Assembly (NCBI RefSeq): GCF_023100685.1
Contig: NZ_CP090064.1
Span: 3,224,001 to 3,288,000 of the forward strand
Direction of reading: 5' to 3'
Length of the DNA: 64,000 nt
DNA from: Proteus vulgaris
Lineage (GTDB): Bacteria > Pseudomonadota > Gammaproteobacteria > Enterobacterales > Enterobacteriaceae
Part shown: positions 19,268-28,229 of the stretch, piece by piece
How positions within the stretch are numbered: position 1 is the first letter of the stretch
How the letters are laid out: each line of letters begins with the position of its first letter
Program-made: the position numbers and the translations under genes
Notes under the pieces: generated by a model
Database searches by the model: none
Told to the model about the DNA's origin: nothing
The model's input: the letters and a program-made list of their open reading frames with translations, nothing else

Positions 19268-20587
19268 AATATCGATGATGCGCGTTGGAACCGCACACAA
19301 TACCGCTATAACGCCAACGACCAAATTGTTGAAACGCAATACAGCAATCAGTTTGAACGCCAAAGCGAGAAGTTTCAGTACGATAGCAATCTCAATATCA
19401 CAGAGCATCAGTTTATTCCATCTGATGCACAAGGTGCCTTTTTACAACTGGCACAACAGCAACAAAAAGGCCGTGTCACTCGCCGTATCACCGCCAAAGG
19501 TTATCAAGATTATCACTACGATATTAATGGTCGATTAACCCAAAAAGTGGTTCATCAACACGGTTTTCGAGCAAAAACGTGGTATTACCAATGGAATACG
19601 CTTAACCAACTTACCGCCTGTTTTAATCCTGATGGGGAATGTTGGCGTTACACTTACGATGCCTTTGGGCGACGACTCAGTAAAAGCAAGGTAGTCGATA
19701 ATCGCCCTACGCCACCTTTAAGCTCTCCCTTTAAAAATAAACGCATTCAGCGTGTTGATTACCTGTGGTCGGGCAACCAGATGGTGCAAGAAACTCCGAT
19801 TTATGCCGATGGTACGCCCGCTTATGATCCGCAAATTCAGTGGCTCTATCAACCCAATGAAATCACTCCCACAGCCCGTTATCAAAGCGGAAAATTGCAT
19901 TATGTCGTCACTGACCATCAAGGCACCCCACGAGAAATCTTTAGCGAAAAAGGGATTGTAAGCTGGGCGGGACGGTTAAATACCTGGGGGCAAATGGCGT
20001 TTTGGCAATCTCATGATAATTATGCCGATAACGACCCAGAATACACCGAATGTCATTTTCGGTTTGCCGGACAATATGAAGATAAAGAAAGTGGCTTGTA
20101 TTACAATCGCTTTCGCTACTATGATAAGGACACCGGGCAATATATTTCACCAGACCCCATAGGATTATTAGGTGGCTTTAATCCGTATGGGTATGTGCAT
20201 TGTCCAACTGGGTGGGTTGATCCGTTTGGGTTGGCGGGTGAGAATTGTGATAAGTTGAAGTGGGGAAACCCTAAAAGCAAACCAACTTATGGACATACAT
20301 TTATTGATCATGGCCAAAAATTAAAACCTCTTCAACTTATGGATAGAGCCAGAGCTAAAAATCATCAGATAGGACAATATTTAGATGATAACGCGGCTGC
20401 TAATTTTATTTCTGATGTTGCTAAAAAAGGACCTGGTGTTCATGATGTTCCTTTGCCCAATAATATAAATGGTCGCGGTTATTTACCTAATGGAGTGGAA
20501 ATAAAACCAGATATGGCCAGAGTGGTCGTAAAGCCTGATGGCTCGATTAGAACATCATTTCCATATAACTCATCTCATCCCAATTAA
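19268..20587 (+). CDS. Orphan Rhs end with toxin of YGHTF type (module 2)
   Basis: A truncated Rhs. Sequence from 19268 matches the full-length core from about 17231 and stays open to 20587 without frameshift, but there is no ATG with a ribosome site at the front; GTG 19547 is the first plausible start. DPIGL and DPFGL are kept, then the toxin tip at 20234-20587 (117 residues) with KPTYGHTFIDHGQKL, an N-D-D-N-A-A-A segment and a C-terminal GYLPNGVEIKPD. The YGHTF...HG pattern occurs in tips of other contact-dependent toxins and suggests an RNase-like fold; this is tentative. Probably silent unless recombined into the full-length rhs. It is the longest orphan core that is still open. Confidence 0.75.
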   Translation, partial: NIDDARWNRTQYRYNANDQIVETQYSNQFERQSEKFQYDSNLNITEHQFIPSDAQGAFLQLAQQQQKGRVTRRITAKGYQDYHYDINGRLTQKVVHQHGFRAKTWYYQWNTLNQLTACFNPDGECWRYTYDAFGRRLSKSKVVDNRPTPPLSSPFKNKRIQRVDYLWSGNQMVQETPIYADGTPAYDPQIQWLYQPNEITPTARYQSGKLHYVVTDHQGTPREIFSEKGIVSWAGRLNTWGQMAFWQSHDNYADNDPEYTECHFRFAGQYEDKESGLYYNRFRYYDKDTGQYISPDPIGLLGGFNPYGYVHCPTGWVDPFGLAGENCDKLKWGNPKSKPTYGHTFIDHGQKLKPLQLMDRARAKNHQIGQYLDDNAAANFISDVAKKGPGVHDVPLPNNINGRGYLPNGVEIKPDMARVVVKPDGSIRTSFPYNSSHPN

Positions 20588-20603
20588 ATAGAGACCCTTA
20601 TTT

Positions 20604-20984
20604 ATGCATATAAATCAATTGGCTATAGACTTAGAATTACCAGTAGGGGATGAATATACTCAAGATTGGAGCTATGAATTATCAGAACCATATCGTACAA
20701 AAGAATGGTTAAAAAAATATATTCAAGCATACACGAATGATAAATATAATACATTTGAAAAGAATGAATTAATGGAATTGATGCTTGACATTGTAAATGA
20801 TTTATTGGTTCAAAATAATAAGAATGATGATTTGATAATAAAAGTTTTAACTTTATTATCTGATAATAATCAGATTCATTTACAATTAATAGAACACTGG
20901 TCTTTAGATAATGAGCCATTAGAAGACTGTTTTGAATTAACTCCAGAAATTAGAAAAATTAGAGATAGTGTATTCATTAAGTAA
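20604..20984 (+). CDS. Immunity protein of module 2
   Basis: A protein of 126 residues, acidic and mostly helical, with KEWLKKYIQAYTNDKYN and a repeated Leu-rich pattern. It starts 16 bases after the module 2 toxin stop and is followed by a strong hairpin. The family is not recognised. Assigned as cognate immunity by position and size. Confidence 0.7.
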   Translation: MHINQLAIDLELPVGDEYTQDWSYELSEPYRTKEWLKKYIQAYTNDKYNTFEKNELMELMLDIVNDLLVQNNKNDDLIIKVLTLLSDNNQIHLQLIEHWSLDNEPLEDCFELTPEIRKIRDSVFIK

Positions 20985-20992
20985 TTAAGAAT

Positions 20993-21020
20993 AGTCAGAA
21001 GATCTTAAAATCTTCTGACT
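20993..21020. terminator. 11-bp stem hairpin after module 2 immunity gene
   Basis: AGTCAGAAGAT / ATCTTCTGACT, loop CTTAAA. This is a variant of the AGCCAGAAGAT / ATCTTCTGGCT hairpin that recurs after immunity genes through the array and separates them from minus-strand SymE remnants. The tail is only moderately T-rich. Confidence 0.65.
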
Positions 21021-21142
21021 GAATTGTCTTTAAAAATTGATCAACATCCCTTTTAACTACTGGCATATTCTGCCATCAGTTCTTGTATCTTGCCATTGTT
21101 AGTGATGTTGCTTCATAGCTCTGATTCTTCGCTGTAAAAAAG

Positions 21143-21448
21143 TGGTATTACCAATGGAATACGCTGAACCAACTTATCGCCTGTTTTAATCCTGAGGGGG
21201 AATGCTGGCGTTATACTTACGATGCTTTTGGCAGAAGGCTTAGTAAAAGTAAAGTGGTCGATAATCGCCCTACGCCACCTTTAAGCTCTCCCTTTAAAGA
21301 TACTCCTTTTACTAGCGCTAAAGATGTAGGTGCAAATGGACAAGGATCCTATATAGAATATGAAGTTCACAAAGATACCTTAGTTCAAACATATCTTGGT
21401 AGTAATAGGGCCACAGCAATAATACCAAGTGAACCCCCTTATCTTTAA
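21143..21448 (+). pseudogene. Rhs core piece fused to a toxin remnant (module 3)
   Basis: About 155 bases of Rhs core (from WYYQWNTLNQ to SPFK) run straight, in frame, into 48 residues of a toxin end (TPFTSAKDVGANGQGSYIEY, then EVHKDTLVQTYLG). The last 230 codons of core, including both DPxGL motifs, are deleted, so no cleavable effector could be made. The toxin end looks like the C-terminus of an ART-type tip but is too short to classify. The spacer just upstream (21020-21130) holds a badly decayed SymE remnant. Confidence 0.6.
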
Positions 21449-21476
21449 AAGATAAAAACAATCATGGTGGGATCGT

Positions 21477-21743
21477 ATGATGAGAGGAAGAAGAGTTAAA
21501 GGAAATCCATCAATAGCATTAACACCTGAACACCATGATTGGGTTCATGCGGCTGAAAATACATTACGTAAAGCTATGAAATTAGGTGTAAATGATATGC
21601 TTAGTTCAGCTAGATTAGAAATAAAACTAATGTCTAAAGCTATACAACTATCACTTGTTGATACCAATATAATTTCACAACAACAATTGAGAACAGCAAG
21701 AAGATATGCAAAATCCTTTGCAAAATCTAAAGGTTGTTATTAA
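21477..21743 (+). pseudogene. C-terminal fragment of a GNPSIAL/HH toxin
   Basis: An 88-residue frame with GNPSIAL, then PEHHD, and the ending AKSFAKSKGC. The module 8 toxin (30046-30459) has the same landmarks in the same order ([19 protein letters not shown]), so this is the back half of a diverged relative. The Rhs core and toxin front are absent. The following immunity gene resembles the module 8 immunity gene as well, which supports the pairing. The toxin is unlikely to act alone. Confidence 0.6.
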
Positions 21744-21757
21744 ATAAGGTATATCTA

Positions 21758-22411
21758 ATGGGATTTAATAAAATTACTATAGACAGTGTAGATCATAAAA
21801 TAGGCTATATTGGTGGTGGAGCATACCTAGAAAATATAGCAGATTGGCCTATGGATAATAATAAACGACCAATGTTTCCTTTTATTAGCTTGGAAAAAAA
21901 TTTTTTTCCAACAAATGCTTTTCCAGATCATATGATGATAACTGTATTTTTACCTTTACCTAAAAAAAATATATTTTCCATAAATTACTTTAGAGATATT
22001 TCTTTAAATCTAAATATTGATAATATTGATATAAAAAAATTAAGTGCTAAAGTATTAATTCATCGGAAGGGAACTAATGAATTGATTATCCCTAATGAAT
22101 TTGCTTTACCTAAAGGATTTATTAATTTGAAAAGCTTATCAAGCGATGAACTCAAAGAAGAAATAGAAGATGAAATAAATGGTATTGAAATTTCCAAACA
22201 ATTTGGAAGACCAGCTTGGTTACAAGATCAAATAAATATAAATTCCAGATATCACTTTATAACACAAATAAATGAAACGGATCTAAAAAATTTCAATAAA
22301 GCATATGAAAATATATTTAACGATGGTATGGGATATATTTTCTTAGATTATAAAATAAAGAACACAAATAAGACATCTAATGCTGGTTTTTTCTTCATAC
22401 AATATTTATAA
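21758..22411 (+). CDS. Immunity protein of module 3, related to module 8 immunity
   Basis: A protein of 217 residues; ATG 21758 is preceded by AAGG and lies 15 bases after the toxin fragment stop. The N-terminal pattern IGYIGGGAYLENIADWPMDNN, followed by a hydrophobic PFISL, is matched in the module 8 immunity protein by a GG segment, a WPVN motif and LHLFSIDCE. A GG...WP...G.P start is also typical of YwqG/DUF1963 proteins, a tentative family call. The gene is intact although its toxin is only a fragment, as expected for an immunity gene kept after toxin loss. Confidence 0.65.
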   Translation: MGFNKITIDSVDHKIGYIGGGAYLENIADWPMDNNKRPMFPFISLEKNFFPTNAFPDHMMITVFLPLPKKNIFSINYFRDISLNLNIDNIDIKKLSAKVLIHRKGTNELIIPNEFALPKGFINLKSLSSDELKEEIEDEINGIEISKQFGRPAWLQDQININSRYHFITQINETDLKNFNKAYENIFNDGMGYIFLDYKIKNTNKTSNAGFFFIQYL

Positions 22412-22419
22412 GCTTTAAT

Positions 22420-22451
22420 AATCAGCTGGTTATTTTTATAACTAGCTGATT
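22420..22451 (+). terminator. Hairpin after module 3 immunity gene
   Basis: AATCAGCTGGTTAT / ATAACTAGCTGATT, a 14-bp stem with one G-T pair around a short T loop, eight bases after the stop. T follows only briefly. Probably an intrinsic terminator. Confidence 0.6.
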
Positions 22452-22591
22452 TAAATCGGGAACATGATATTTATTTATAAAAAATAAAATAGATGATATC
22501 TCTTATCTAAACAGCTTAAATATATCTATATTTCACATTAAAATTTACAAAAAATAAATATTAGCATTATTCCTATTATACAAAATACTGT

Positions 22592-23568
22592 TTGAAACAC
22601 CGTACTTCATCATTCTCTCTGCAACTACCACAAGCACAACAACGTTTGCCTTTAAAAGCACACACTTGTGGTACGACTACCTTTTTATGGGAAGGCTTGC
22701 GATTATTAAGCGAATATCGACACGGCATTGACATGCTCTATATCTATGAAGATGTGGGCAGTTACTCTCCCTTAGCGCGCGTTGATACATTAAAAAATAA
22801 ACAAACTGTTTTTTATTTTCATTGTCAGCCTAATGGTTCACCTGATGCGTTAGTTGATGGTAACGGTGATATTCAATGGCAAGCTCGCTTCACCTCTTGG
22901 GGTAAAACAGAAATTGAATTAGGGGAGTTTCATTATTATCCTCAAAATCGTGATCAAAACTTACGTTTTCAGGGGCAATATCTCGATAGAGACAAATTTG
23001 TCGGGAACAAATTTGAACAGCATTTACGCTGGCCCGTAGGGCGAGTATCAGGATGATACGAGTATTCAGGTTTACACTATAATACCTTTCGCTATTATGA
23101 TCCTGATATTGGTCGATTTACCCAGCATGACCCTATTGGGTTAGCTGGTGGGTTAAATCTGTATCAATATGCACCCAATGGATTAGTGTGGGTTGATCCT
23201 TGGGGTTGGGAAAAATGCCGTTTATCTAAAGAAGATCTAGAAAAACTAGGGTCCGCACCTGACGGAATGAAAAACCCACATAGACACCATAAGTTAGAGA
23301 GAATGCACCTTCAAATTGGTCTAAAGAAAATCGAGATTATATACTCCAAGCACAAGATGTTCTTAAATACTATGGCATTGATCTAAATACAGATTTAAGA
23401 AATTTCACTTGGGCTAGAAATGGTGGTGGTGCTCATACAATAAAAGCGGCACAACATGTTCACGAAAAAATAATAACTGCGGCACCTCAAGGAAAAAATG
23501 CTGTAGAGGAAGCTTTAAATGATTTAGGGAAAGAAATGATAAAAGGTAAGTTTTATGAAAGAAAATAA
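22592..23568 (+). pseudogene. Second-lineage Rhs end with AHH nuclease toxin, broken (module 4)
   Basis: The core belongs to a different Rhs lineage, closer to the E. coli type: [49 protein letters not shown], then WVDPWGW. A 75-bp palindromic insertion (22993-23067) adds an in-frame TGA. The toxin tip from 23210 begins KCRLSKEDLEKLGSAPDGM and has PHRHH, then a one-base deletion at 23291-23292. Past it, in the next frame, come VRENAPSNWSKEN, GIDLN, and a closing GGGAHTIKAAQHVHEKI. HH...N...H..H is the AHH variant of HNH/EndoVII nucleases, so the ancestor was a DNase-type toxin. The frame ends at 23568, overlapping the immunity gene by 14 bases. Confidence 0.75.
22993..23067. repeat. 75-bp palindromic insertion in the second-lineage Rhs core, copy 1
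   Basis: Sequence between the codons for QYLDR and GLHYN that other cores of this type lack. It contains a palindrome GACAAATTTGTC at its left edge (22991-23002), a near repeat AACAAATTTG, and an inverted pair GTATCA / TGATAC at the right. It is a multiple of three but brings a TGA. The same element sits at the same codon at 29838-29912, so either both modules descend from one ancestor or the site is a target for a small mobile repeat. Confidence 0.65.
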
Positions 23569-24640
23569 CATAGATATATATAAAATAATAAAAGACGAGA
23601 ATGTAGAAAAACTATCAGAATATCTAAAAGATTTAAACTTATCTGAGATTAAATTTGATAAATCACTATTACATAGATTTTCAGAAGAAGGTAAATATTT
23701 ATTATGTGACTTCATAATAAATAAAGGTTTCAATACTAATGTGATAGATAGTAGCTATCTAACACCTCTTGTTGAGGTCGCATTTGAAGGATATATAAAT
23801 ATATTAACTCTTTTGCTTAATAATAAAGCATGGATTGATGGAGATCCTCGAGGGATCACTACACCATTAATTGAGGCATCATGTGGTGGTCATTTAGACA
23901 TTGTCAAATTACTTATCAAATCAGGCGCAGAGATTAACCGCTTACAGATGAATTTTAATCGTACTGTTTTAGATCTCGCTATATCCTATGGGCATACCGA
24001 TGTTGCTCAATATTTACAATCGATAGGAGGACGAAAAGCATTCGAAGAAATGCAAGCTGGCGTCATTGAAGGCGATGGTATTCTCTCCCATATTTATAAA
24101 AATGTTGGCCCTATTCTAACTGATGAATATTCTTCTGATAATATTAGGTTAATGACATCATGGGTAGGAAATGGTAATTACCATAAATTATTTTTTACCT
24201 TCGGCAATTTTAAAAGATTACCTCACACTGAATTTTTAATCTGCTTGCCTTATAATTGGCCAATTAATCGGGCAATACTCCAAAGTAATTACAAAGATAA
24301 TTTCCCAATGAAGTTACTTTTCTCACTCTCTGAATATTATAAAAAAAGTGAAATCATTAAAGAAGGTTTCATTTTAGATAAAAATGACGAGCAATGGAAA
24401 CACCTTCATTGGCCTGATGAAATCGATGCACTCGTTACCGTTGATTATTCCTTCGATCATCAAGAAAAAGAAATATCTATTCCTGAAGATGAAGAGGTTA
24501 ATTTATTACTATTAATCCCAATGAAATATACTAAAACAGGAAAACCAGATGGGGACAAATTAGAAAAATGGCTAAAGAGAAAAAGAACAGCATCATGGAA
24601 AAGTATTTCATTTAAAAATGATTGGCTCTCAGATAAATAA
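23555..24640 (+). CDS. Ankyrin plus SUFU-like immunity protein of module 4
   Basis: A protein of 361 residues. Residues 1-165 hold ankyrin repeats (TPLVEVAFEGYINILTLLL, TPLIEASCGGHLDIVKLLI, then LDLAISYGHTDVAQYL). The remainder looks like a suppressor-of-fused (SUFU) immunity domain: TSWVGNGNYHKLFFTFGNFK, then RLPHTEFLICLPYNW, and a LLLLIPMKYTKTG segment. Ank and SUFU domains are both established immunity families for polymorphic nuclease toxins; here they are fused. The start lies inside the toxin end. The gene is intact while its toxin is frameshifted, which suggests selection for protection. Confidence 0.8.
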   Translation: MKENNIDIYKIIKDENVEKLSEYLKDLNLSEIKFDKSLLHRFSEEGKYLLCDFIINKGFNTNVIDSSYLTPLVEVAFEGYINILTLLLNNKAWIDGDPRGITTPLIEASCGGHLDIVKLLIKSGAEINRLQMNFNRTVLDLAISYGHTDVAQYLQSIGGRKAFEEMQAGVIEGDGILSHIYKNVGPILTDEYSSDNIRLMTSWVGNGNYHKLFFTFGNFKRLPHTEFLICLPYNWPINRAILQSNYKDNFPMKLLFSLSEYYKKSEIIKEGFILDKNDEQWKHLHWPDEIDALVTVDYSFDHQEKEISIPEDEEVNLLLLIPMKYTKTGKPDGDKLEKWLKRKRTASWKSISFKNDWLSDK

Positions 24641-24662
24641 TTTATTTTTTATTTATAAAATA

Positions 24663-24682
24663 GGCATTGTATTAACAATGCC
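24663..24682 (+). terminator. Hairpin after the Ank-SUFU gene
   Basis: GGCATTGT / ACAATGCC, 8-bp stem with a 4-base loop and a following TTTATAAT, 22 bases after the stop. A likely intrinsic terminator. Confidence 0.65.
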
Positions 24683-24825
24683 TTTATAATAATTAATCAA
24701 GATATACAATAAAAACCCAAAAGTATTATAATAAAAAAGTGAGTGTTAATATTCTATCTATAATATTCATAATTCAATAACTAAATAAAAATAAATACGC
24801 TAATATCCCCTTTCTTCATTTTTAG

Positions 24826-25775
24826 ATCCTCCCTTTAAAAATAAACGTATTCAGCGTGTTGATTACCTGTGGTCTGGTGACCAGATGGTGCAGGAAACTC
24901 CGATTTATGCCGACGGCACACCGGCTTATGATCCGCAAATTCAGTGGCTTTATCAACCCGGCGAAATTACTCCAACAGCCCGTTATTAACGTGGAAAACT
25001 GCATTATGTCGTCACTGACCATCAAGGTACCCCGCGAGAAATCTTTAGCGAAAAAGGGATTGTTAGTTAGGCTGGACGTTTAAATACCTGGGGACAAATG
25101 ACGTTTTGGCAATCCCATGATGATTATGCAGATAACGCCCCCGAATATACCGAATGTCATTTTCGGTTTGCCGGACAATATGAAGATAAATAAAGTGGCT
25201 TGTATTACAATCGCTTTCGCTACTATGATAAGGACACAGGGCAATATATTTCGCCAGACCCCATCGGATTATTAGGTGGCTTTAATCCGTATGGGTACGT
25301 GCATTGTCCAACGGGGTGGATTGATCCGTTTGGGTTGAGTGGAACATCAAGTCTCAGTGGTGAACAACCTCATCCATATCAGAGTGTTAGAGATGCATCA
25401 GAGTATTTGCGTTCAATGGATGTAAGCAGAAGCCAACGAAAACAAATAATTGACTCCTTTGAATTATCTGGAATGTCTGTTTCAAAAGCTGGAGATAACC
25501 TTTATGGTACACGTTTCCATGATTTTGGAAAAAATGCTAGACCTGAAGGACAGTATGTATTTGAAACATTTACATCCCAAACTAATAGAAGTGGTTTGGC
25601 ATTACCCCCTGCTTGGAATGAAATGACAGGAATCCAACAATTTCAGATAAAACCTGGAACAACTGTTATTAAAGGAAAGGCAGCGCCACAATATGAGTAT
25701 GGTTCTCAGTATGGTGGAGGGGCTGAACAATTGTTTATACTCGAACCATGGAAATATGGATCTCTAATGAAATGA
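24826..25775 (+). pseudogene. Rhs end with ART-like toxin, core with three stops (module 5)
   Basis: Core sequence starts at SPFKNKRIQRVDYLWSG. Three in-frame nonsense codons follow: TAA 24987 (CAA in other copies), TAG 25068 (TGG) and TAA 25191 (GAA). DPIGL and DPFGL are intact, and the tip at 25338-25775 is open. The tip (145 residues) has [39 protein letters not shown] and [10 protein letters not shown]. This is the pattern of ADP-ribosyltransferase-like tips such as the TreTu group; the call is tentative. It cannot be made from this copy as an Rhs fusion. A second, nearly identical tip and immunity gene lie at 46905-47611. Two of the three stops are shared with module 9. Confidence 0.7.
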
Positions 25776-26044
25776 AAACATTAAATAACACATTTTTGAC
25801 GCCCCCCCTTCAGTCTGTTGAAGATGCAATTGAATTGCATAGAAATGGAAAAAATGCACCTTTGTCTATTGATGTATTGAACAAGGTGAAAAGTGAATTA
25901 ACTGAAATGATAAGAGTGATGGATCCTCAAGAATACAAACCATCATATCCTAGATTTATCATGGATTGGCCTGATGAGACAGGTCTTATCTCAGCTTTGA
26001 TTGATGCTGATTACAATTACAAAAAAATAAGAAAAAAGAAGTAA
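25772..26044 (+). CDS. Immunity protein of module 5 (ART-like toxin)
   Basis: A protein of 90 residues starting [19 protein letters not shown]. The ATG overlaps the toxin stop as ATGA, so the two are translationally coupled. An in-frame ATG at 25748 is less likely. The copy at 47339-47611 differs by about two residues. The family is not recognised. It ends in a conserved hairpin. Confidence 0.75.
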   Translation: MKTLNNTFLTPPLQSVEDAIELHRNGKNAPLSIDVLNKVKSELTEMIRVMDPQEYKPSYPRFIMDWPDETGLISALIDADYNYKKIRKKK

Positions 26045-26059
26045 AATTGCCTATCTATA

Positions 26060-26087
26060 AGCCAGAAGATCATCTAATCTTCTGGCT
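26060..26087. terminator. Conserved array hairpin after module 5
   Basis: Perfect 11-bp stem AGCCAGAAGAT / ATCTTCTGGCT, loop CATCTA, between the immunity gene and the convergent SymE remnant. It probably terminates both. Near copies lie at 40102, 47627 and 49371, and variants at 20993, 38772 and 41830. Confidence 0.7.
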
Positions 26088-26119
26088 TCTTCGTTGTTAA
26101 GAGTCGCTCCGTTTACCCT

Positions 26120-26366
26120 TTAGGCGCTGATATACTCTGCCATCAGCTCGTGCATGGTGTACCGTATGGCGGGCTTGCTGTTGTTGGTTTTGCAGCTTTA
26201 TCCCTCGAATGTCTTCGCTGTTGGGAATCAATACCAAACAGCCGTTTAATATCTTCACTGTGAACGTGAAACCGAACTCAAAACCTGTGCCCTTTAACTA
26301 ATGCCCTGTTCAGTGGATTGTGAGTAGTAAACCGATTTTACTCCCACTCTGGGCATATCCCATCAT
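26120..26366 (-). pseudogene. SymE-like gene remnant, two stops
   Basis: The minus strand reads MMGYAQSGSKIGLLLTIH-stop-TGH-stop-LKGTGF, then FTFTVKILNGCLVLIP and NSEDIRGIKLQNQQQQA. IHLTGHWL...GF..G...VKIL.GCLVL is the SymE (AbrB-fold) pattern. Here the conserved Leu and Trp positions are TGA and TAG. It lies between the module 5 hairpin and the restart of Rhs core in module 6. Confidence 0.7.
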
Positions 26367-26482
26367 GTAAAACACTCCGTTTTTTGAGGAAAGAGTATTT
26401 ACCACTCAATTTTGCTTAGAATGCATCTTAATCATAGTAACTACCCCTAGTTGTACTTGATTACCTGTGCTCTGGCGACCAG

Positions 26483-27334
26483 ATGGTGCAAGAAACCCCG
26501 ATTTACGCTGATGGTACACCGGCTTATGATTCGCAAATTCAGTGGCTTTATCAACCCGGCGAAATTACTCCAACAGCCCGTTATCAACGTGGAAAACTGC
26601 ATTATGTCGTCACTGACCATCAAGGCACACCACGCGAAATCTTTAGCGAAAAAGGCATTGTCAGCTGGGCAGGTCGGTTAAATACCTGGGGACAAATGGC
26701 ATTTTGGCAATCTCATGATGATTATGCCGATAACGACCCTGAATATACCGAATGTCATTTTCGTTTTTCGGGACAATATGAAGATAAAGAAAGTGGCTTG
26801 TATTACAATCGCTTTCGCTACTATGATAAGGATACGGGACAATATATTTCACCAGACCCCATAGGATTATTAGGAGGCTTTAATCCGTACGGGTATGTAC
26901 ATTGTCCGACAGGATGGGTAGATCCGTTAGGGTTGTCAGGGACGTCGAAGCTTGATAATGAGAATATTAGCCCTGTAGATAAACATTATATTCCTCGTGA
27001 TGCAAATGGCAGACCAACACCTTTAGATAAGCAAAGGGTCAATGGGCAAGATATTCCTTTACCAGATCCTATGGCGGAAGGTAGAGCTCATACTGTTTTA
27101 GGTGGGAAAATAAGTAGCGAAAATGGTCAGTTATATAGACAATCAGCCACCTTCCCATCATCAACTTGGCCGACAGCAAATGGTAAGCCAGTCCCGTTCA
27201 GTGAAGTACATTGGGGCGATCACGGTTCCCCTCAATTTCATACGAATCCACATCAGCATATGTTTTTATATGAAGATAAATTTGGGTGGAAGCGACAGAA
27301 TCAAGTACCTTATTACCCACTAAAACATAACTAA
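26483..27334 (+). CDS. Orphan Rhs end with Ntox24-like toxin (module 6)
   Basis: Core similarity starts abruptly at the DYL codons near 26458, directly beside the SymE remnant, and the frame is open from ATG 26483 (DQ-MVQETPIY). DPIGL and DPLGL are intact. The tip (26936-27334, 132 residues) has VNGQDIPLPDP, GRAHTVLGGK and, near its end, DHGSPQFHTNPHQHMFLYED. RAHT.LG followed by HG.P..H.NPHQH is what I know as the polymorphic toxin type 24 pattern, a putative RNase. There is no ribosome site before the ATG, so expression in place is doubtful. Core and tip are otherwise undamaged, making it one of the best donor modules. Confidence 0.75.
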   Translation: MVQETPIYADGTPAYDSQIQWLYQPGEITPTARYQRGKLHYVVTDHQGTPREIFSEKGIVSWAGRLNTWGQMAFWQSHDDYADNDPEYTECHFRFSGQYEDKESGLYYNRFRYYDKDTGQYISPDPIGLLGGFNPYGYVHCPTGWVDPLGLSGTSKLDNENISPVDKHYIPRDANGRPTPLDKQRVNGQDIPLPDPMAEGRAHTVLGGKISSENGQLYRQSATFPSSTWPTANGKPVPFSEVHWGDHGSPQFHTNPHQHMFLYEDKFGWKRQNQVPYYPLKHN

Positions 27335-27352
27335 TTATTAGCAGAGATAATT

Positions 27353-27796
27353 ATGGAAATATATTTTTCTATTTTACTTAAAAAAAGTTTAAATCTAAAA
27401 GAGTTAAATTTAAATGAAGAATTAGTTTATTGGGGAGAACAATCTTTCTCTCAGGAGCCAAAAGTATTTAAATGGGAAACTTTAATTACATTAACCCAGT
27501 ATGAGTGCGAGGGTTTTGTTATTGATTATATCTTTAGTAAGACATTGAATTTAAATGACTTTTATTCATATAAATTAGAATTAAAAAATACTTCTAAAGA
27601 TATTAATACCATTATTAATTTTTTGAAAATGATAAACAAAAATTTAAATGAGTGGTACTTTTTGACATTTAATGAGGATTATGAATCTTACACACATAAA
27701 ACCATAATAAATGAAAAAGATATACTCATTTCATTAGGTGAACTCTCAAATAATGAGTTCAGAAAAAATCTTGTTCTAATGAAGAGAAAAATATAA
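27353..27796 (+). CDS. Immunity protein of module 6
   Basis: A protein of 147 residues starting MEIYFSILLKKSLNLKELN, with ELVYWGEQSFSQEP near residue 25 and a helical, Lys/Asn-rich C-terminus. Family not recognised. It starts 18 bases after the Ntox24-like toxin and is AT-rich like the other immunity genes. Confidence 0.7.
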   Translation: MEIYFSILLKKSLNLKELNLNEELVYWGEQSFSQEPKVFKWETLITLTQYECEGFVIDYIFSKTLNLNDFYSYKLELKNTSKDINTIINFLKMINKNLNEWYFLTFNEDYESYTHKTIINEKDILISLGELSNNEFRKNLVLMKRKI

Positions 27797-27865
27797 GCAA
27801 GCCAGATATTTCAATAATTCTGACTTACTCATTATTAAGAGCTGTTCAGTTTACAGTCTTTAGCC

Positions 27866-28114
27866 GCTAAGATAATCAGCCATTAGCTCACGCCTCGTGT
27901 GCCATATTGTGCTCGGTTGCGCTTGCTGTTGTTGATTCTGTTGCTTTATCGCTCGAATGTCTTCGCTGTCAGGCATCAATACCAAACTATCGTTTAAAAT
28001 CTTCACTGTGAACGTGAAACTGGCCTCAAAACCTGTGCCCTTTAACTAATGCCCTGTTCAGTGGATTGTGAGTAGTGAACCGATTTTACTCCCACTCTGG
28101 GCATATCCCATCAT
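27866..28114 (-). pseudogene. SymE-like gene remnant
   Basis: The minus strand reads MMGYAQSGSKIG, LLTIH-stop-TGH-stop-LKGTGF, FTFTVKILNDSLVLMP, then DSEDIRAIKQQNQQQQAQ. It shares both stops with the remnant at 26120-26366, so the two spacers derive from one duplicated copy that was already broken. The GC pair of the GCLVL motif is replaced by DS. Confidence 0.7.
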
Positions 28115-28229
28115 GTAAAACACTCCGTTTTTGAGGAAGGAGTATTTACCACTCAATTTTACTTAGAATGCATCTTAATCATAGTAACTACCCCTAGTTG
28201 TACTTGATTACCTATGTTCTGGCGACCAG

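Noticed and set aside
22592..23056. Complete small protein encoded at 22592-23056
   Set aside because: Its end comes from the stop in the 75-bp insertion, and its sequence is Rhs core with deletions; it is part of a pseudogene.
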